In this document: one piece after another, positions 10,173 to 19,054 of the stretch | How the letters are laid out: each line of letters begins with the position of its first letter | Numbering within the stretch: position 1 is the stretch's first letter | Assembly (NCBI RefSeq): GCF_019802045.1 | Contig: NZ_JAHVHU010000012.1 | Location: 1 to 64,000, forward strand | DNA from: Membranihabitans marinus | GTDB taxonomy: Bacteria; Bacteroidota; Bacteroidia; Chitinophagales; Saprospiraceae | Length of the DNA stretch: 64,000 nt | Direction: 5' to 3' | The notes under the pieces: generated by a model | What the model was told of the DNA's origin: nothing | Databases searched by the model: none | What the model saw: only the letters and a program-made list of their open reading frames with translations | Position numbers and translations under genes: made by a program

Positions 10173-10326
10173 GACCTGCAGCGCAGGTCCAAGTATAGTA
10201 GCACCAGTTATTGTCAAAATATCGACCTCAGAGAGGTCGTAATGTATGCTTAGACATTGCGACTTCTCCGAAGTCGAAGAATACTGCAAAACCATCTACT
10301 AACATAGTTATGACCTCTCCGAAGTC
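10173..10326. repeat. Cluster of four related hairpins with 3-nt loops
   Basis: Four small inverted repeats follow one another at 10173-10189 (GACCTGC, loop AGC, GCAGGTC), 10223-10239 (CGACCTC, loop AGA, GAGGTCG), 10260-10276 (CGACTTC, loop TCC, GAAGTCG) and 10312-10326 (GACCTC, loop TCC, GAAGTC, one mismatch). Arms are 6-7 bp and loops always 3 nt. Starts are 37-52 bases apart. The arms differ by compensating changes, which suggests the structure rather than the sequence is kept. A related element lies at 28480. They resemble REP-type dispersed palindromes. Confidence 0.7.
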
Positions 10327-10567
10327 TATTGAATCAAGTTCCAATAAACCTTTTATTTGCGCTAAACAAGGAGAAGCTGGGGATAGAAGCGCTAGATAAT
10401 ACCTATACATTATTTATGATTCCGAACACTAGTGTACATGAATTTCTGGTCTTCATCTGAAATGGAAACATAGGGTAAGGGTAGGTTTCATAATCACTGG
10501 TTTATCAAGCCTATTAATTTTTCTTATTTCTATTTCTTTTTCATGTAACTTGCTGTCAATTTAACCT

Positions 10568-11173
10568 ATGAAAAAAGAAGAGCAGCAATTTGAACACTTG
10601 ATTACGGAGATGATCGACCGTAAATACGGAATATGTGATGATTTTTTGAATGGAGAGATGTTGCAAGGACTTCGGGATAATTTGCATGCTTATCATGCGA
10701 AAGGTGGGATGCATCCAGCTGGTATTGGCCGACGTCTCGATTTTAAGAAGAATTTCAAAACACGGGGTGATGTTATTCGATGGATCGAAGAAGATACAGA
10801 ACAGGGCTATGAAATCGAATTCTTGGAAAAGATTAATGCATTCATTCAATATCTGAATAGAACGTGCTACACGCAGATTAACCAATTTGAATTCCACTAC
10901 GCCTATTATGAAGCCGGTAGTTTTTACAAAAGGCACCTGGATCAATTTAAAAGTCATTCCGGCCGAAAATTCTCGCTCGTTATATACTTAAACGAAGATT
11001 GGTCAGAATCGGATGGGGGCAACTTGTGCCTTTATCTGGATGACCAGGTGGTCAATGTACTTCCTAAGGGTGGAAGGGCGGTCTTTTTTAGAAGTGATGA
11101 GCTGGAGCATGAAGTCAGGCAAGCTCCTGGGCGATCACGAATCAGTATTGCCGGTTGGTTGAAAAGTGAGTAA
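10568..11173 (+). CDS. 2-oxoglutarate/Fe(II) oxygenase, prolyl-4-hydroxylase type
   Basis: This 201-residue soluble protein has the full facial triad of P4H-like dioxygenases: HLD (H123, D125) and H181 in ELEHEV, with R191 in the 2OG-binding position ten residues later. The double-stranded beta-helix core is visible as FEFHYAYYEAGSFY, KFSLVIYLNEDW, GGNLCLYLDD and GGRAVFFRSDELEH. Bacterial members hydroxylate proteins such as EF-Tu or have unknown protein targets. There is no signal peptide, so it acts in the cytoplasm. It ends 21 bases before the minus-strand sigma factor gene (convergent) and has no obvious functional link to the PUL. The ATG at 10568 follows an in-frame stop closely. Confidence 0.9.
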   Translation: MKKEEQQFEHLITEMIDRKYGICDDFLNGEMLQGLRDNLHAYHAKGGMHPAGIGRRLDFKKNFKTRGDVIRWIEEDTEQGYEIEFLEKINAFIQYLNRTCYTQINQFEFHYAYYEAGSFYKRHLDQFKSHSGRKFSLVIYLNEDWSESDGGNLCLYLDDQVVNVLPKGGRAVFFRSDELEHEVRQAPGRSRISIAGWLKSE

Positions 11174-11194
11174 GACGTTTTTTGTTGGTCAGCT

Positions 11195-11758
11195 CTAAAA
11201 TAGAAGAACGGACATCAGTATCGATATCACGACATCGGAGTTAATCTGCAGATACTCCCGAAGGGTCTTTAGAGCTGAAACCATATGATTTTTAACCGTA
11301 TTGGGTGAAAGGTTGAGCTGTTCTGCTATCTTTCGGTGCGACAAGCCTTCTCGTCGGCTGAGCTCAAAAATAATTTTTTGTTGTGGGGTCAGACAGGATT
11401 TAGCTTTTTCCAAACTTTCAAAATATTCCTTTTCGAGCAGTTCCTGATCAGCGGCTTGCTGTTTTTCCGAGATTACATTCCACATTTCTTTTCTCAGTTG
11501 CTGGTTTTTCGCACGTTGACGCAATAGGTCAATAACCTTATGATGGGTGATTTGAAAGATGTACGAACGAATATTTTGAATTTTAGACAGATCTTTTTGG
11601 CACATTACAAAAAACACCTCTTGCACAACATCTTCTGATAATGATCTGGACTTTAAGTTTTTAAAAGCGAAGCCGAAAACCTGTGTGTAGTATTCATTGA
11701 AAACGTCATCCATTGAAGGAGCCCGATTATCCGAGGTTGACTTTTTGGGTTTTGCCAT
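11195..11758 (-). CDS. ECF RNA polymerase sigma factor of PUL A
   Basis: This 187-residue sigma-70 factor of the ECF group has region 2 (FNEYYTQVFGFAFKN to SEDVVQEVFFVMCQ, then NIRSYIFQITHHKVIDLLRQ) and region 4 with a helix-turn-helix (LTPQQKIIFELSRREGLSHRKIAEQLNLSPNTVKNHM). It is transcribed away from the FecR gene at 11929, with 170 bases between the two starts. That is the usual SigW/FecR/SusC signalling arrangement of Bacteroidota: sensing of substrate by the STN-bearing SusC frees the sigma factor to drive the PUL. A C-terminal hydrophobic tail (VVISILMSVLLF) follows region 4 and may interact with the membrane or with FecR. The ATG at 11758 is the only reasonable start. Confidence 0.95.
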   Translation of the reverse strand: MAKPKKSTSDNRAPSMDDVFNEYYTQVFGFAFKNLKSRSLSEDVVQEVFFVMCQKDLSKIQNIRSYIFQITHHKVIDLLRQRAKNQQLRKEMWNVISEKQQAADQELLEKEYFESLEKAKSCLTPQQKIIFELSRREGLSHRKIAEQLNLSPNTVKNHMVSALKTLREYLQINSDVVISILMSVLLF

Positions 11759-11928
11759 GATCTTTTAACGCTTAACGACCCCAATGTTACAAAAAAATTA
11801 AAATAAATTTAAAAATAACTAGTCCTGTTTGGAGAATTTCCCGACTTGATATTGAAGTTCCTGCTGTTGCTAAATGGCGAAAGTGGATAGACATCAGAAT
11901 TTATCATGTACAAAATCAAATAAATTAA

Positions 11929-12930
11929 GTGAGTAAAGAGCGCTATTATGAGTTATACAAGCAGTTTCTGAATCATACGATTTCAGAAAATGATTATCAA
12001 GATTTGATGAAATGGGTAGCGGATGAGAACAATGATCGACAATTAAGGCATTACATGACGATCTTGTGGGAAGAAAATAATTGGTCTGCAGATGCGAAAC
12101 CCCGGAATTGGCAGGAATTTAAAAGTGGGTTCGGTCGAGACCGTAAAAAATCCCGGAATCCCAAGGTGATTTCCATGTGGTTTGGTCGTAGACGCAATAC
12201 AAACATTTTAACTTATGCTGCTTCCGCGGCGGTGTTATTATTGATCACGTTCGCTGTATTTCAATTCAATCAGTCAGAGGAGATCATTTATCAAACCGCC
12301 TATGGTCAAACCCAGGATATCGAACTGTCTGATGGTAGCCTGGTCACGCTCAATGCCAACTCTTCGCTCCGATGGCAGGAAGACTGGCGAACCACGGGTG
12401 AACGGTATATCACACTGGATGGTGAAGCCTTCTTTGATGTAGCGCATACCACGGACCAAATACCCTTTACAGTTGAGACCAAGGACTTGAAGGTCAAGGT
12501 TCTGGGTACCACCTTCAATGTGTCTTCCCGACGAAAACATACCGATGTGACCCTCGAGTCAGGCCGTATAGAGCTGGATCTGAACCGCGTTGAGCACAGT
12601 GCTCTTAAAATGGAGCCTGGCGATCGGATAAACTTTTCATCTGTGGACAATGTCCTGCACAGAGACAAAGTGGAAACCATTGCTGAATCTGCGAATTGGC
12701 TGGATGGGGTACTTCGTTTTGAAGACGTCACCGTAGAAGAAATGTTCAAAGAGATCGAGGATCAATATGGAAAAACATTGATAACCAGGGACAGCAGCTT
12801 ATTGACGCGACGCATGTTCACAGGGATTCCGTATAAAGACTGGCCGGTTGTCAAAGAAGCCCTTGAATTGGCTCTGGATGTAAATATCGAAGAGCAGGGA
12901 GACCAGTTGTTTGTCAGAAATGATGATTAA
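11929..12930 (+). CDS. FecR-type anti-sigma factor of PUL A
   Basis: This 333-residue inner-membrane anti-sigma protein has a cytoplasmic N-terminal domain of about 90 residues (YYELYKQFLNHTISENDYQDL), one membrane helix (ILTYAASAAVLLLITFAVF) and a periplasmic FecR domain (GQTQDIELSDGSLVTLNANS to GRIELDL). A C-terminal DUF4974 domain (LDGVLRFEDVTVEEMFKEIE to the end) completes it. It should hold the ECF sigma factor encoded divergently and receive a signal from the STN domain of the SusC that follows 40 bases later. The start is GTG at 11929: the upstream ATG in frame (TAC AAA ATC AAA) runs straight into a stop. Confidence 0.93.
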   Translation: MSKERYYELYKQFLNHTISENDYQDLMKWVADENNDRQLRHYMTILWEENNWSADAKPRNWQEFKSGFGRDRKKSRNPKVISMWFGRRRNTNILTYAASAAVLLLITFAVFQFNQSEEIIYQTAYGQTQDIELSDGSLVTLNANSSLRWQEDWRTTGERYITLDGEAFFDVAHTTDQIPFTVETKDLKVKVLGTTFNVSSRRKHTDVTLESGRIELDLNRVEHSALKMEPGDRINFSSVDNVLHRDKVETIAESANWLDGVLRFEDVTVEEMFKEIEDQYGKTLITRDSSLLTRRMFTGIPYKDWPVVKEALELALDVNIEEQGDQLFVRNDD

Positions 12931-12970
12931 TCCAAAGTAATTGCCGAGATAAAACTTAAATAACCGCACC

Positions 12971-15900
12971 ATGAAAAAAAAGATGAAAACCAGTTTAAAT
13001 GTACTCTTACTCTTCATTCTGATTTTGTTTTCTGTAGAAGGGAAATCAGGAGGACCCGGTGTGGCATCGGAAAGCTACCCCGCCGATGAAATCACATTTG
13101 TGGAAGCTATCAAAGAAATCAGTGTCCGATTTGAGGTGTTTTTCACCTTTGATCTCAAGCTTGTGGAAGGAATTATGGTAGATGAATCTTTTCGAAATTT
13201 CAATACCGTGGAGAATGCCGTGGAGTTTGTTCTGCAAGCGACCAGTCTGAAGTATCGCATCATCCAAACCCGGTATGTCATAATCTACAAGGATGATGTG
13301 GAAGGCCTCGAATCACTGCGTCAAATGTCTCATCATCTGGATGGATTGATCAGTGAAGGAGAAAAAGCCAGCGAAGAAAAGCAAAAACGTCGGTCGAGCG
13401 TAGTGCAAAGACTTATTCCTCGGCAAATGAATCATGAGATCGCCCCCTTTTCATTCTCGGTGGAAGGGCGGATTGTAGATCAGGATGGTCAGCCTTTGAT
13501 TGGCGTCAATGTGTTGGTGAAAGGAACTAATAAAGGTACGGCAACAGATTTTGAAGGAAGATTTGTTCTGGATGATGTGGACGAAAAAGCCATTTTGGTC
13601 GTCTCTTATGTAGGTTATCAGACGAAGGAAGTACCGGTGGCCGGGAAGCCGTTGATTGAGATTACGCTTTTATCAGACACCCATCTATTGGATGAATTAA
13701 TCGTCGTAGGTTACAGTACGATTAAAAAAGCAGACCTGACCGGTTCGGTGTCTGTGGTGTCCTCGGAAGAAATCAAGAATAATCAATACACCAATGTGTT
13801 AAAAGCATTGCAGGGTAAAGTACCGGGCATGTATATCACGGCAGATGGAGATCCCACGGGGCGGGCTGGCGTAAGAATCCGGGGTATTACTTCTGTGAAT
13901 GCAAATCCGCCACTCATCGTATTAGACGGGATGCCTACCCAGCTCAACCTGAGCGACATCAACTCAGCAGATATTGCATCGATCCAGATTCTTAAAGACG
14001 CATCATCAGCCAGTATTTATGGTTCCAGAGCTGCCAGCGGAGTTATTTTGATCGAAACTAAAAAGGGGCGAGTTGGAAAAACCAATGTAGAATATCAGGG
14101 TTCTGCAGGTTATTCCACCATCATGCACCGCCCTCAGATGATGAATACCATCCAGTATGGAGAGGCTTTTTGGAGAGCAGCCATTAATGATGGTTTGGAT
14201 CCTGGAAGCCAAACCTTGCTCTATACCTATGATTGGGATCGGGATGCGGATGGAAATCCTCAATTGCACGCCGTTTTCCCCAGAAAATGGCTCAATAGAG
14301 AAGAAACAATGCCATCGGCAGACACAGACTGGTTTGACGAGGTGTTGCAGAATGGATTTCGTCAACAGCACCAACTTTCCATCACTTCCGGATCTGAAAA
14401 ATCCAGATCGTTGTTTTCCGTCAATTATTTTCAAAATGATGGAACGGTTATCCATAGTGGTCTGAAAAGATATACCCTGCGTCTAAATTCAGATTACAAT
14501 CTGATTGATGGACTTTTGAGGGTCGGCGAGAACATCTCCGTTTCCCATAAAGTGTATCGCGGTGGTGTCAACAGTTCAATTCGAAACATGCTGATCATGC
14601 CACCCATCGTGCCGGTGTATACCAATGATGGAGAATGGGGTGGGACAGCCTATGCTTACGGGATGGATGATTACAATAACCCGGTGCGGGAATTGACGAT
14701 CAATAAAGACAATAAAAACAGAGATTCTAAACTGATGGGTAGTGTTTTTGCAGAACTGAATCCCTTAGAGGGTTTGGTTTTGAAAACACAGGTGGGTTTG
14801 AATTATTCCAGAGGCTATTTCAGACATATAAATTATACCTGGGAAGAAGGTGGCGGGAAGCGGGACATCAGAAATGGCATCAATAATTACTACGGAAATA
14901 GCATGAATTTCACCTTTACGAATACGGCTAATTACGATTTTTCCATCATTCAGGATCATAATTTTTCGGTATTGGGTGGAATTGAGATGTTCAAACACAA
15001 ATCAGAGAATTTTGCTGCAACCCGATTGGATATCCAGTTGGAGGACCGGGATTTTGCTTATCTGAATTCTGCCACCGGGAACCTGTCGGCTGGAGGCAGT
15101 GGAAATGAACTGTCTATGATCTCCTACTTTTCCAAGTTAAACTACAATTATAAGTCAAAGTATTTGTTGTCGGCCACGATGCGCTATGATGGTTCTTCCG
15201 TATTTGGTGCCAATAACAGGTATGCTTTGTTTCCGGCCCTTAGCCTGGGCTGGCGAATTAGTGATGAAACATTCTTTGATGATATTACTGCTTTATCAGA
15301 ATTAAAGATTCGCGCAAGTTGGGGGATAAATGGGAATTCTAATATTCCTTCTACCGCTCGATTTAATTATTATGATTCGGATTACTTTGAGACAGCGTAT
15401 GCCATAAAAGGTCAGGAAAATGGTCAATTGGCATCCGGGTATCGTAGAATACAAACCGGAAATGAAGACTTGAAGTGGGAGGAAACCGAACAGATTACGG
15501 TGGGACTGGATTATGGGATGTTCGATGGCCGGTTGTCTGGATCACTGGACATATACCACAAGATTACTACCGGGATGCTCTTTTTTCCACCTTTTTTGGG
15601 AGCATCCGGAGAGGGAGCCGGCCAATGGTACAATGCAGCAGATATGTCCAATCAAGGTGTGGAGTTTCTGATATCTTATGCGAACGATCCCAATAAGGCA
15701 TTTAATTATTCCATTGGACTAAATCTGAGCTCCAATAAAAACCGAATCGATAATTTGCCCGAAGAAGTTCGGTTCGCGTATGGCGGCAATGGGGTGGACG
15801 AGGATATTCAAGGGCTTCCGTTGCGATCTTTTTATGGATTTGTAGCAGACGGTATCTTTAAAAGTGAGCAAGAGGTGGAACAGCATGCTACTCAAAGAGG

Positions 15901-16504
15901 AAAAGGCATCGGACGAATTCGATACAAAGACCTGAACAATGATGGTCAGATCACCTGGCAGGATGATCGAAAGTGGTTGGGTAGCAGTGATCCAAAATTA
16001 ATGTATGGGTTTGACTTTAAGTTCGGTTACAAGAATTTTAGTTTATCCATGTTCTGGCAGGGAGTAGCTGGCGGTTTAGTGCGAAACGACTGGAAGACCT
16101 ACAGTGATTTTTGGAATGTATGGACTCAGGCTGGATTTAATCATGAAGTGCGTGTACTGGACGCCTGGTCACCGGACAATCCGGATTCCGATATACCGGC
16201 ATTGTCCTTATCCAATGCAAATGACGAGCGGAGACTATCTTCGTACTATTTGGAGTATGGAGATTATTTGAAGTTAAGAGATATCGAGCTTGGATATGAT
16301 CTACCCGCTGGGATCCTCCGTAAAATCCGGGCCCAAAACTGCCGACTGTACATTAGTGCCCAGAATATGATCAACATTAAACGCTGGTGGGGTGACCATG
16401 TCTTTACAGGGCACTACCCGGAAACAGCCACCAAAGGGAGTGAATACTCCAATCCATATATGAGACCACAAATATTTTCCACCGGAGTTAACATCACATT
16501 CTAG
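12971..16504 (+). CDS. SusC-family TonB-dependent transporter with STN domain
   Basis: This 1177-residue outer-membrane importer has an N-terminal signal peptide, an STN signalling domain (about 35-105; TFVEAIKEISVRFEVFFTFD), a basic linker, and a CarboxypepD_reg-like beta-sandwich (about 160-230; DQDGQPLIGVNVLVKGTNKG). The plug follows (ELIVVGYSTIKKADLTGSVS, ALQGKVPGMYI, VRIRGITSVNANPPLIVLDG, KDASSASIYGSRAASGVILI), and then a 22-strand-type barrel ending in the expected aromatic strand (FSTGVNITF). It imports oligosaccharides together with the SusD encoded 22 bases downstream. The STN domain shows that it also signals to FecR, matching the preceding sigma/FecR pair. The CarboxypepD segment is nearly repeated in the two other SusC genes of the window. 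Confidence 0.96.
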   Translation: MKKKMKTSLNVLLLFILILFSVEGKSGGPGVASESYPADEITFVEAIKEISVRFEVFFTFDLKLVEGIMVDESFRNFNTVENAVEFVLQATSLKYRIIQTRYVIIYKDDVEGLESLRQMSHHLDGLISEGEKASEEKQKRRSSVVQRLIPRQMNHEIAPFSFSVEGRIVDQDGQPLIGVNVLVKGTNKGTATDFEGRFVLDDVDEKAILVVSYVGYQTKEVPVAGKPLIEITLLSDTHLLDELIVVGYSTIKKADLTGSVSVVSSEEIKNNQYTNVLKALQGKVPGMYITADGDPTGRAGVRIRGITSVNANPPLIVLDGMPTQLNLSDINSADIASIQILKDASSASIYGSRAASGVILIETKKGRVGKTNVEYQGSAGYSTIMHRPQMMNTIQYGEAFWRAAINDGLDPGSQTLLYTYDWDRDADGNPQLHAVFPRKWLNREETMPSADTDWFDEVLQNGFRQQHQLSITSGSEKSRSLFSVNYFQNDGTVIHSGLKRYTLRLNSDYNLIDGLLRVGENISVSHKVYRGGVNSSIRNMLIMPPIVPVYTNDGEWGGTAYAYGMDDYNNPVRELTINKDNKNRDSKLMGSVFAELNPLEGLVLKTQVGLNYSRGYFRHINYTWEEGGGKRDIRNGINNYYGNSMNFTFTNTANYDFSIIQDHNFSVLGGIEMFKHKSENFAATRLDIQLEDRDFAYLNSATGNLSAGGSGNELSMISYFSKLNYNYKSKYLLSATMRYDGSSVFGANNRYALFPALSLGWRISDETFFDDITALSELKIRASWGINGNSNIPSTARFNYYDSDYFETAYAIKGQENGQLASGYRRIQTGNEDLKWEETEQITVGLDYGMFDGRLSGSLDIYHKITTGMLFFPPFLGASGEGAGQWYNAADMSNQGVEFLISYANDPNKAFNYSIGLNLSSNKNRIDNLPEEVRFAYGGNGVDEDIQGLPLRSFYGFVADGIFKSEQEVEQHATQRGKGIGRIRYKDLNNDGQITWQDDRKWLGSSDPKLMYGFDFKFGYKNFSLSMFWQGVAGGLVRNDWKTYSDFWNVWTQAGFNHEVRVLDAWSPDNPDSDIPALSLSNANDERRLSSYYLEYGDYLKLRDIELGYDLPAGILRKIRAQNCRLYISAQNMINIKRWWGDHVFTGHYPETATKGSEYSNPYMRPQIFSTGVNITF

Positions 16505-16526
16505 AACCATACCAAAATATATAGAT

Positions 16527-18278
16527 ATGAATACCTTATTAAAGTCTGCCGTGTATATCGTTCTTCTTGCCATTATTCTGAGTTGTCAGGACTACCTTGA
16601 TATCAAACCGAAAGGCGTGCTCACGGATGAGTTTGTCGGCAAAATAGAAAATGTAGAAGGTTTGGTCATTGCGGCATACTCGTTTATCCAGAAAAAAAGG
16701 CCCTGTTGTGAAGAGCTTAAATCCTTGAACCCCTGGATCGCCAGCGTACGATCGGACGATGCCTACAAAGGAGGTGGTGGACTGGATGATCAGTCTTCTT
16801 GGTATCAGATGGAAGTGTTTTCATTGGTTTCTCCCAGCGTCAACAACAACAATGGGGTATGGAAAAATGGATACTATGGCATATCCAGAGCAAATACAGC
16901 GATTTCAAAGTTGAAAGAAATTAACGATGAGGACTTTGCTCTGAAACAAACCCGTATCGCAGAAATGAGATTTTTGAGAGGTTGGTTGCATTTTAAGCTG
17001 AAGATGAATTACAAGTGGATTCCTTATATCACCGATGGACTGAGCCCACAAGAAATTAAGAAAATCCCCAATCGGCCGGATGGTGCCACGAACGATTTGG
17101 AAATCTGGCAGAAAATTTATGAGGACTTTAAGTTTGCTTCTGAAAACTTGCCTGAGAAGCAAAATGATGTAGGGCGGATTAATAAGTATGGCGCCAAAGC
17201 GTACCTGGTTCATGCTCTGATGTGGATGGCTTACGAACAGGATATGGACAACAAAGTCGTGAATGTGAACAAAAGCAGATTGGAAGAAGCACTCCAGCAA
17301 ACTGATGATATTATCAACAGTGGTCTGTATAGCCTGGCCCCTGATTTTTCGCTGAACTTCATGTACAATACATTTTCGCCGGAAGTGATCTGGGCATTGC
17401 AATTCTCTGTAGACGATGGAACGCCCTATGGTAATCTCAATGCGGGAAATTCATTGACGGCACCGTGGTGGTCACCTTACTTTAGTTGCTGTGATTTTCA
17501 TAAACCATCTTACAATATGGTCAATGCTTTCAAGGTCGATGAGAATGGGTTGCCTTTGTTTGAAACATTCAATGACCAGTCGGCGAACAATAACCCCCGG
17601 TTTTTTAAGGGTGAAAATAGTTTCGACCCCCGAATAGGACATACAGTTGCCATTCCGGGTCTGCCGTGGAAATATCAAAATCAAAGCAATCCTGTGTTAT
17701 TCGATAGTACCGCCAGCCGGCAATCTGCCGTATATGGGTACTTTCACTCCATGAAGGAAAATGTACGGACAGATAGTCCGGGGTTGGTGGATTTGTTTTG
17801 GATGTTCAACTCCAAGGATCAGGCAGAAGTGCGCTATGATGAGGTATTGTTGTGGAAAGCCGAGATATTAATCGAACTGGGTCGGGAAAAGGAAGCACTG
17901 TCGATCATTAACGATGTTCGGAAAAGAGCAGGTCAAAGTACGGCAAAACTAGTTTTTGAAAATGGCACGCCTACCCTGGATTATCAGATTGGCCTGTATG
18001 AAGATGGGGTCAATGTCAAATGGACCCAGGATTTTGCACGGAAGGCGCTTCGGTGGGAAAGAAGGCTGGAGTTTGCTATGGAGGGGCGTCGGTTTTTTGA
18101 CCTGGTTCGGTGGGGGATTGCTGAAGAAACCATGGACACGTACTTTGCTGAAGAAAAGAAACGGAGATCTTGGCTTGAAATTGCTGATTTCACCTCAGGC
18201 AGAGATGAATTCAGACCCATCCCACAAGCTCAAGTCAACCTTTCAGAAGGAGCTTATGTCCAAAATCCGGGGTATTAG
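16527..18278 (+). CDS. SusD/RagB-family surface glycan-binding lipoprotein
   Basis: This 583-residue lipoprotein (lipobox IILSC, then QDYLDIKPKG, a classic SusD start) forms the lid over SusC. The SusD fold is shown by the N-terminal helical segment (YSFIQKKRPC, RANTAISKLKEIND), the TPR-like motif AEMRFLRGWLHFKLKM, the C-terminal signature AEILIELGREKEALSIINDVRKRAG, and LRWERRLEFAMEGRRFFDLVRWG, ending in PIPQAQVNLSEGAYVQNPGY. All are hallmarks of complete family members. The start overlaps nothing and lies 22 bases after SusC, so the two are surely co-transcribed. The ligand cannot be read from the sequence. Confidence 0.96.
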   Translation: MNTLLKSAVYIVLLAIILSCQDYLDIKPKGVLTDEFVGKIENVEGLVIAAYSFIQKKRPCCEELKSLNPWIASVRSDDAYKGGGGLDDQSSWYQMEVFSLVSPSVNNNNGVWKNGYYGISRANTAISKLKEINDEDFALKQTRIAEMRFLRGWLHFKLKMNYKWIPYITDGLSPQEIKKIPNRPDGATNDLEIWQKIYEDFKFASENLPEKQNDVGRINKYGAKAYLVHALMWMAYEQDMDNKVVNVNKSRLEEALQQTDDIINSGLYSLAPDFSLNFMYNTFSPEVIWALQFSVDDGTPYGNLNAGNSLTAPWWSPYFSCCDFHKPSYNMVNAFKVDENGLPLFETFNDQSANNNPRFFKGENSFDPRIGHTVAIPGLPWKYQNQSNPVLFDSTASRQSAVYGYFHSMKENVRTDSPGLVDLFWMFNSKDQAEVRYDEVLLWKAEILIELGREKEALSIINDVRKRAGQSTAKLVFENGTPTLDYQIGLYEDGVNVKWTQDFARKALRWERRLEFAMEGRRFFDLVRWGIAEETMDTYFAEEKKRRSWLEIADFTSGRDEFRPIPQAQVNLSEGAYVQNPGY

Positions 18279-18322
18279 TATCTTGAATGTTTTTTATAGA
18301 ATTATTTAAAAACACATTTGAC

Positions 18323-18988
18323 ATGATTAGTAAGAGAATTGGAATCACAGTTTTAGCCTTTATCCTGGTGTTGGGATGGAGTCATTTGATGGCTCAGAAT
18401 AAGTCCATGCCTGAGATCCGGGTTTTATTTGACGGAGTATCCTTAGACGGTTGGGATGTAGCCAATCCGGCATTTCGTGGATTGTGGTATGTCAAAGACA
18501 GTACGATATATGGCGGAGACGGGAAGCATAAAATACCAGCCAACACGTATTTGCACACGACCGAAGAGTACGAGGATTTTGAATTTCGCTGTTTATTTCG
18601 GATAACAGGAGATCCTATGACGGGGATGATTAACAGTGGGATACAGTACCGATCGCAAATTCGGGATGGCCGCATGATCGGTTATCAGGCTGATATTGGA
18701 AAAGGGTATTGGGGTGACATTTATGATGAGCACCGTCGAGGGAAGTTGGTCGATGGCGATCTCAGCGTACTGCACCGGATACTGAATGCAGACGGATGGA
18801 ATAGTTACATTATACGTTGTCAGGGAGACCTGCATGAGACTTATATCAATGGGGTTCAGGTAGCGCGTTATGTGGAAGAGGATCCATCGATACCCCGCAA
18901 AGGGATCATTGGGATGCAAAATCATTCCGGCGGAAATTCCATGGTGGAGTTCCGGGACATCACCATTACGATACTTTCAGAAGAATAA
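18323..18988 (+). CDS. Secreted DUF1080 protein of PUL A
   Basis: This protein of about 221 residues has a signal peptide cleaved near SHLMAQ and a DUF1080 / 3-keto-disaccharide hydrolase domain. The domain shows VLFDGVSLDGWDV, the GGDGKHKIPANTYLHTTEEYEDF strand pair, MTGMINSGIQYRSQ and the terminal GIIGMQNHSGGNSMVEFRDI. Family enzymes act on 3-keto-glycosides in recently described oxidative glycan pathways. Its place between SusD and a heme-c protein, with two exported Gfo/Idh/MocA enzymes further on, fits that role. The frame is open from 18287, but the ATG at 18323 begins the signal peptide directly and is preferred. It differs enough from the paralogue at 1988 that it is not a recent copy. 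Confidence 0.88.
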   Translation: MISKRIGITVLAFILVLGWSHLMAQNKSMPEIRVLFDGVSLDGWDVANPAFRGLWYVKDSTIYGGDGKHKIPANTYLHTTEEYEDFEFRCLFRITGDPMTGMINSGIQYRSQIRDGRMIGYQADIGKGYWGDIYDEHRRGKLVDGDLSVLHRILNADGWNSYIIRCQGDLHETYINGVQVARYVEEDPSIPRKGIIGMQNHSGGNSMVEFRDITITILSEE

Positions 18989-19054
18989 ACAATTGGTAGC
19001 GGTAAAAAAGGAGCTTCAAGAACCTTACCACCCAAAAAACAGAAAGATCTAGCT

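Larger units (their letters stand above)
9601..10567. other. Gene-poor region with remnant and hairpins
   Basis: Nearly 1 kb without an intact gene. It contains a decayed small-lipoprotein frame (9744-9887), a short open frame at 9835-10035 with low-complexity hydrophobic content that may be more of the same remnant, and four clustered hairpins at 10173-10326. The remainder is AT-rich, and some of it must serve as the promoter for the oxygenase gene at 10568. Confidence 0.5.
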
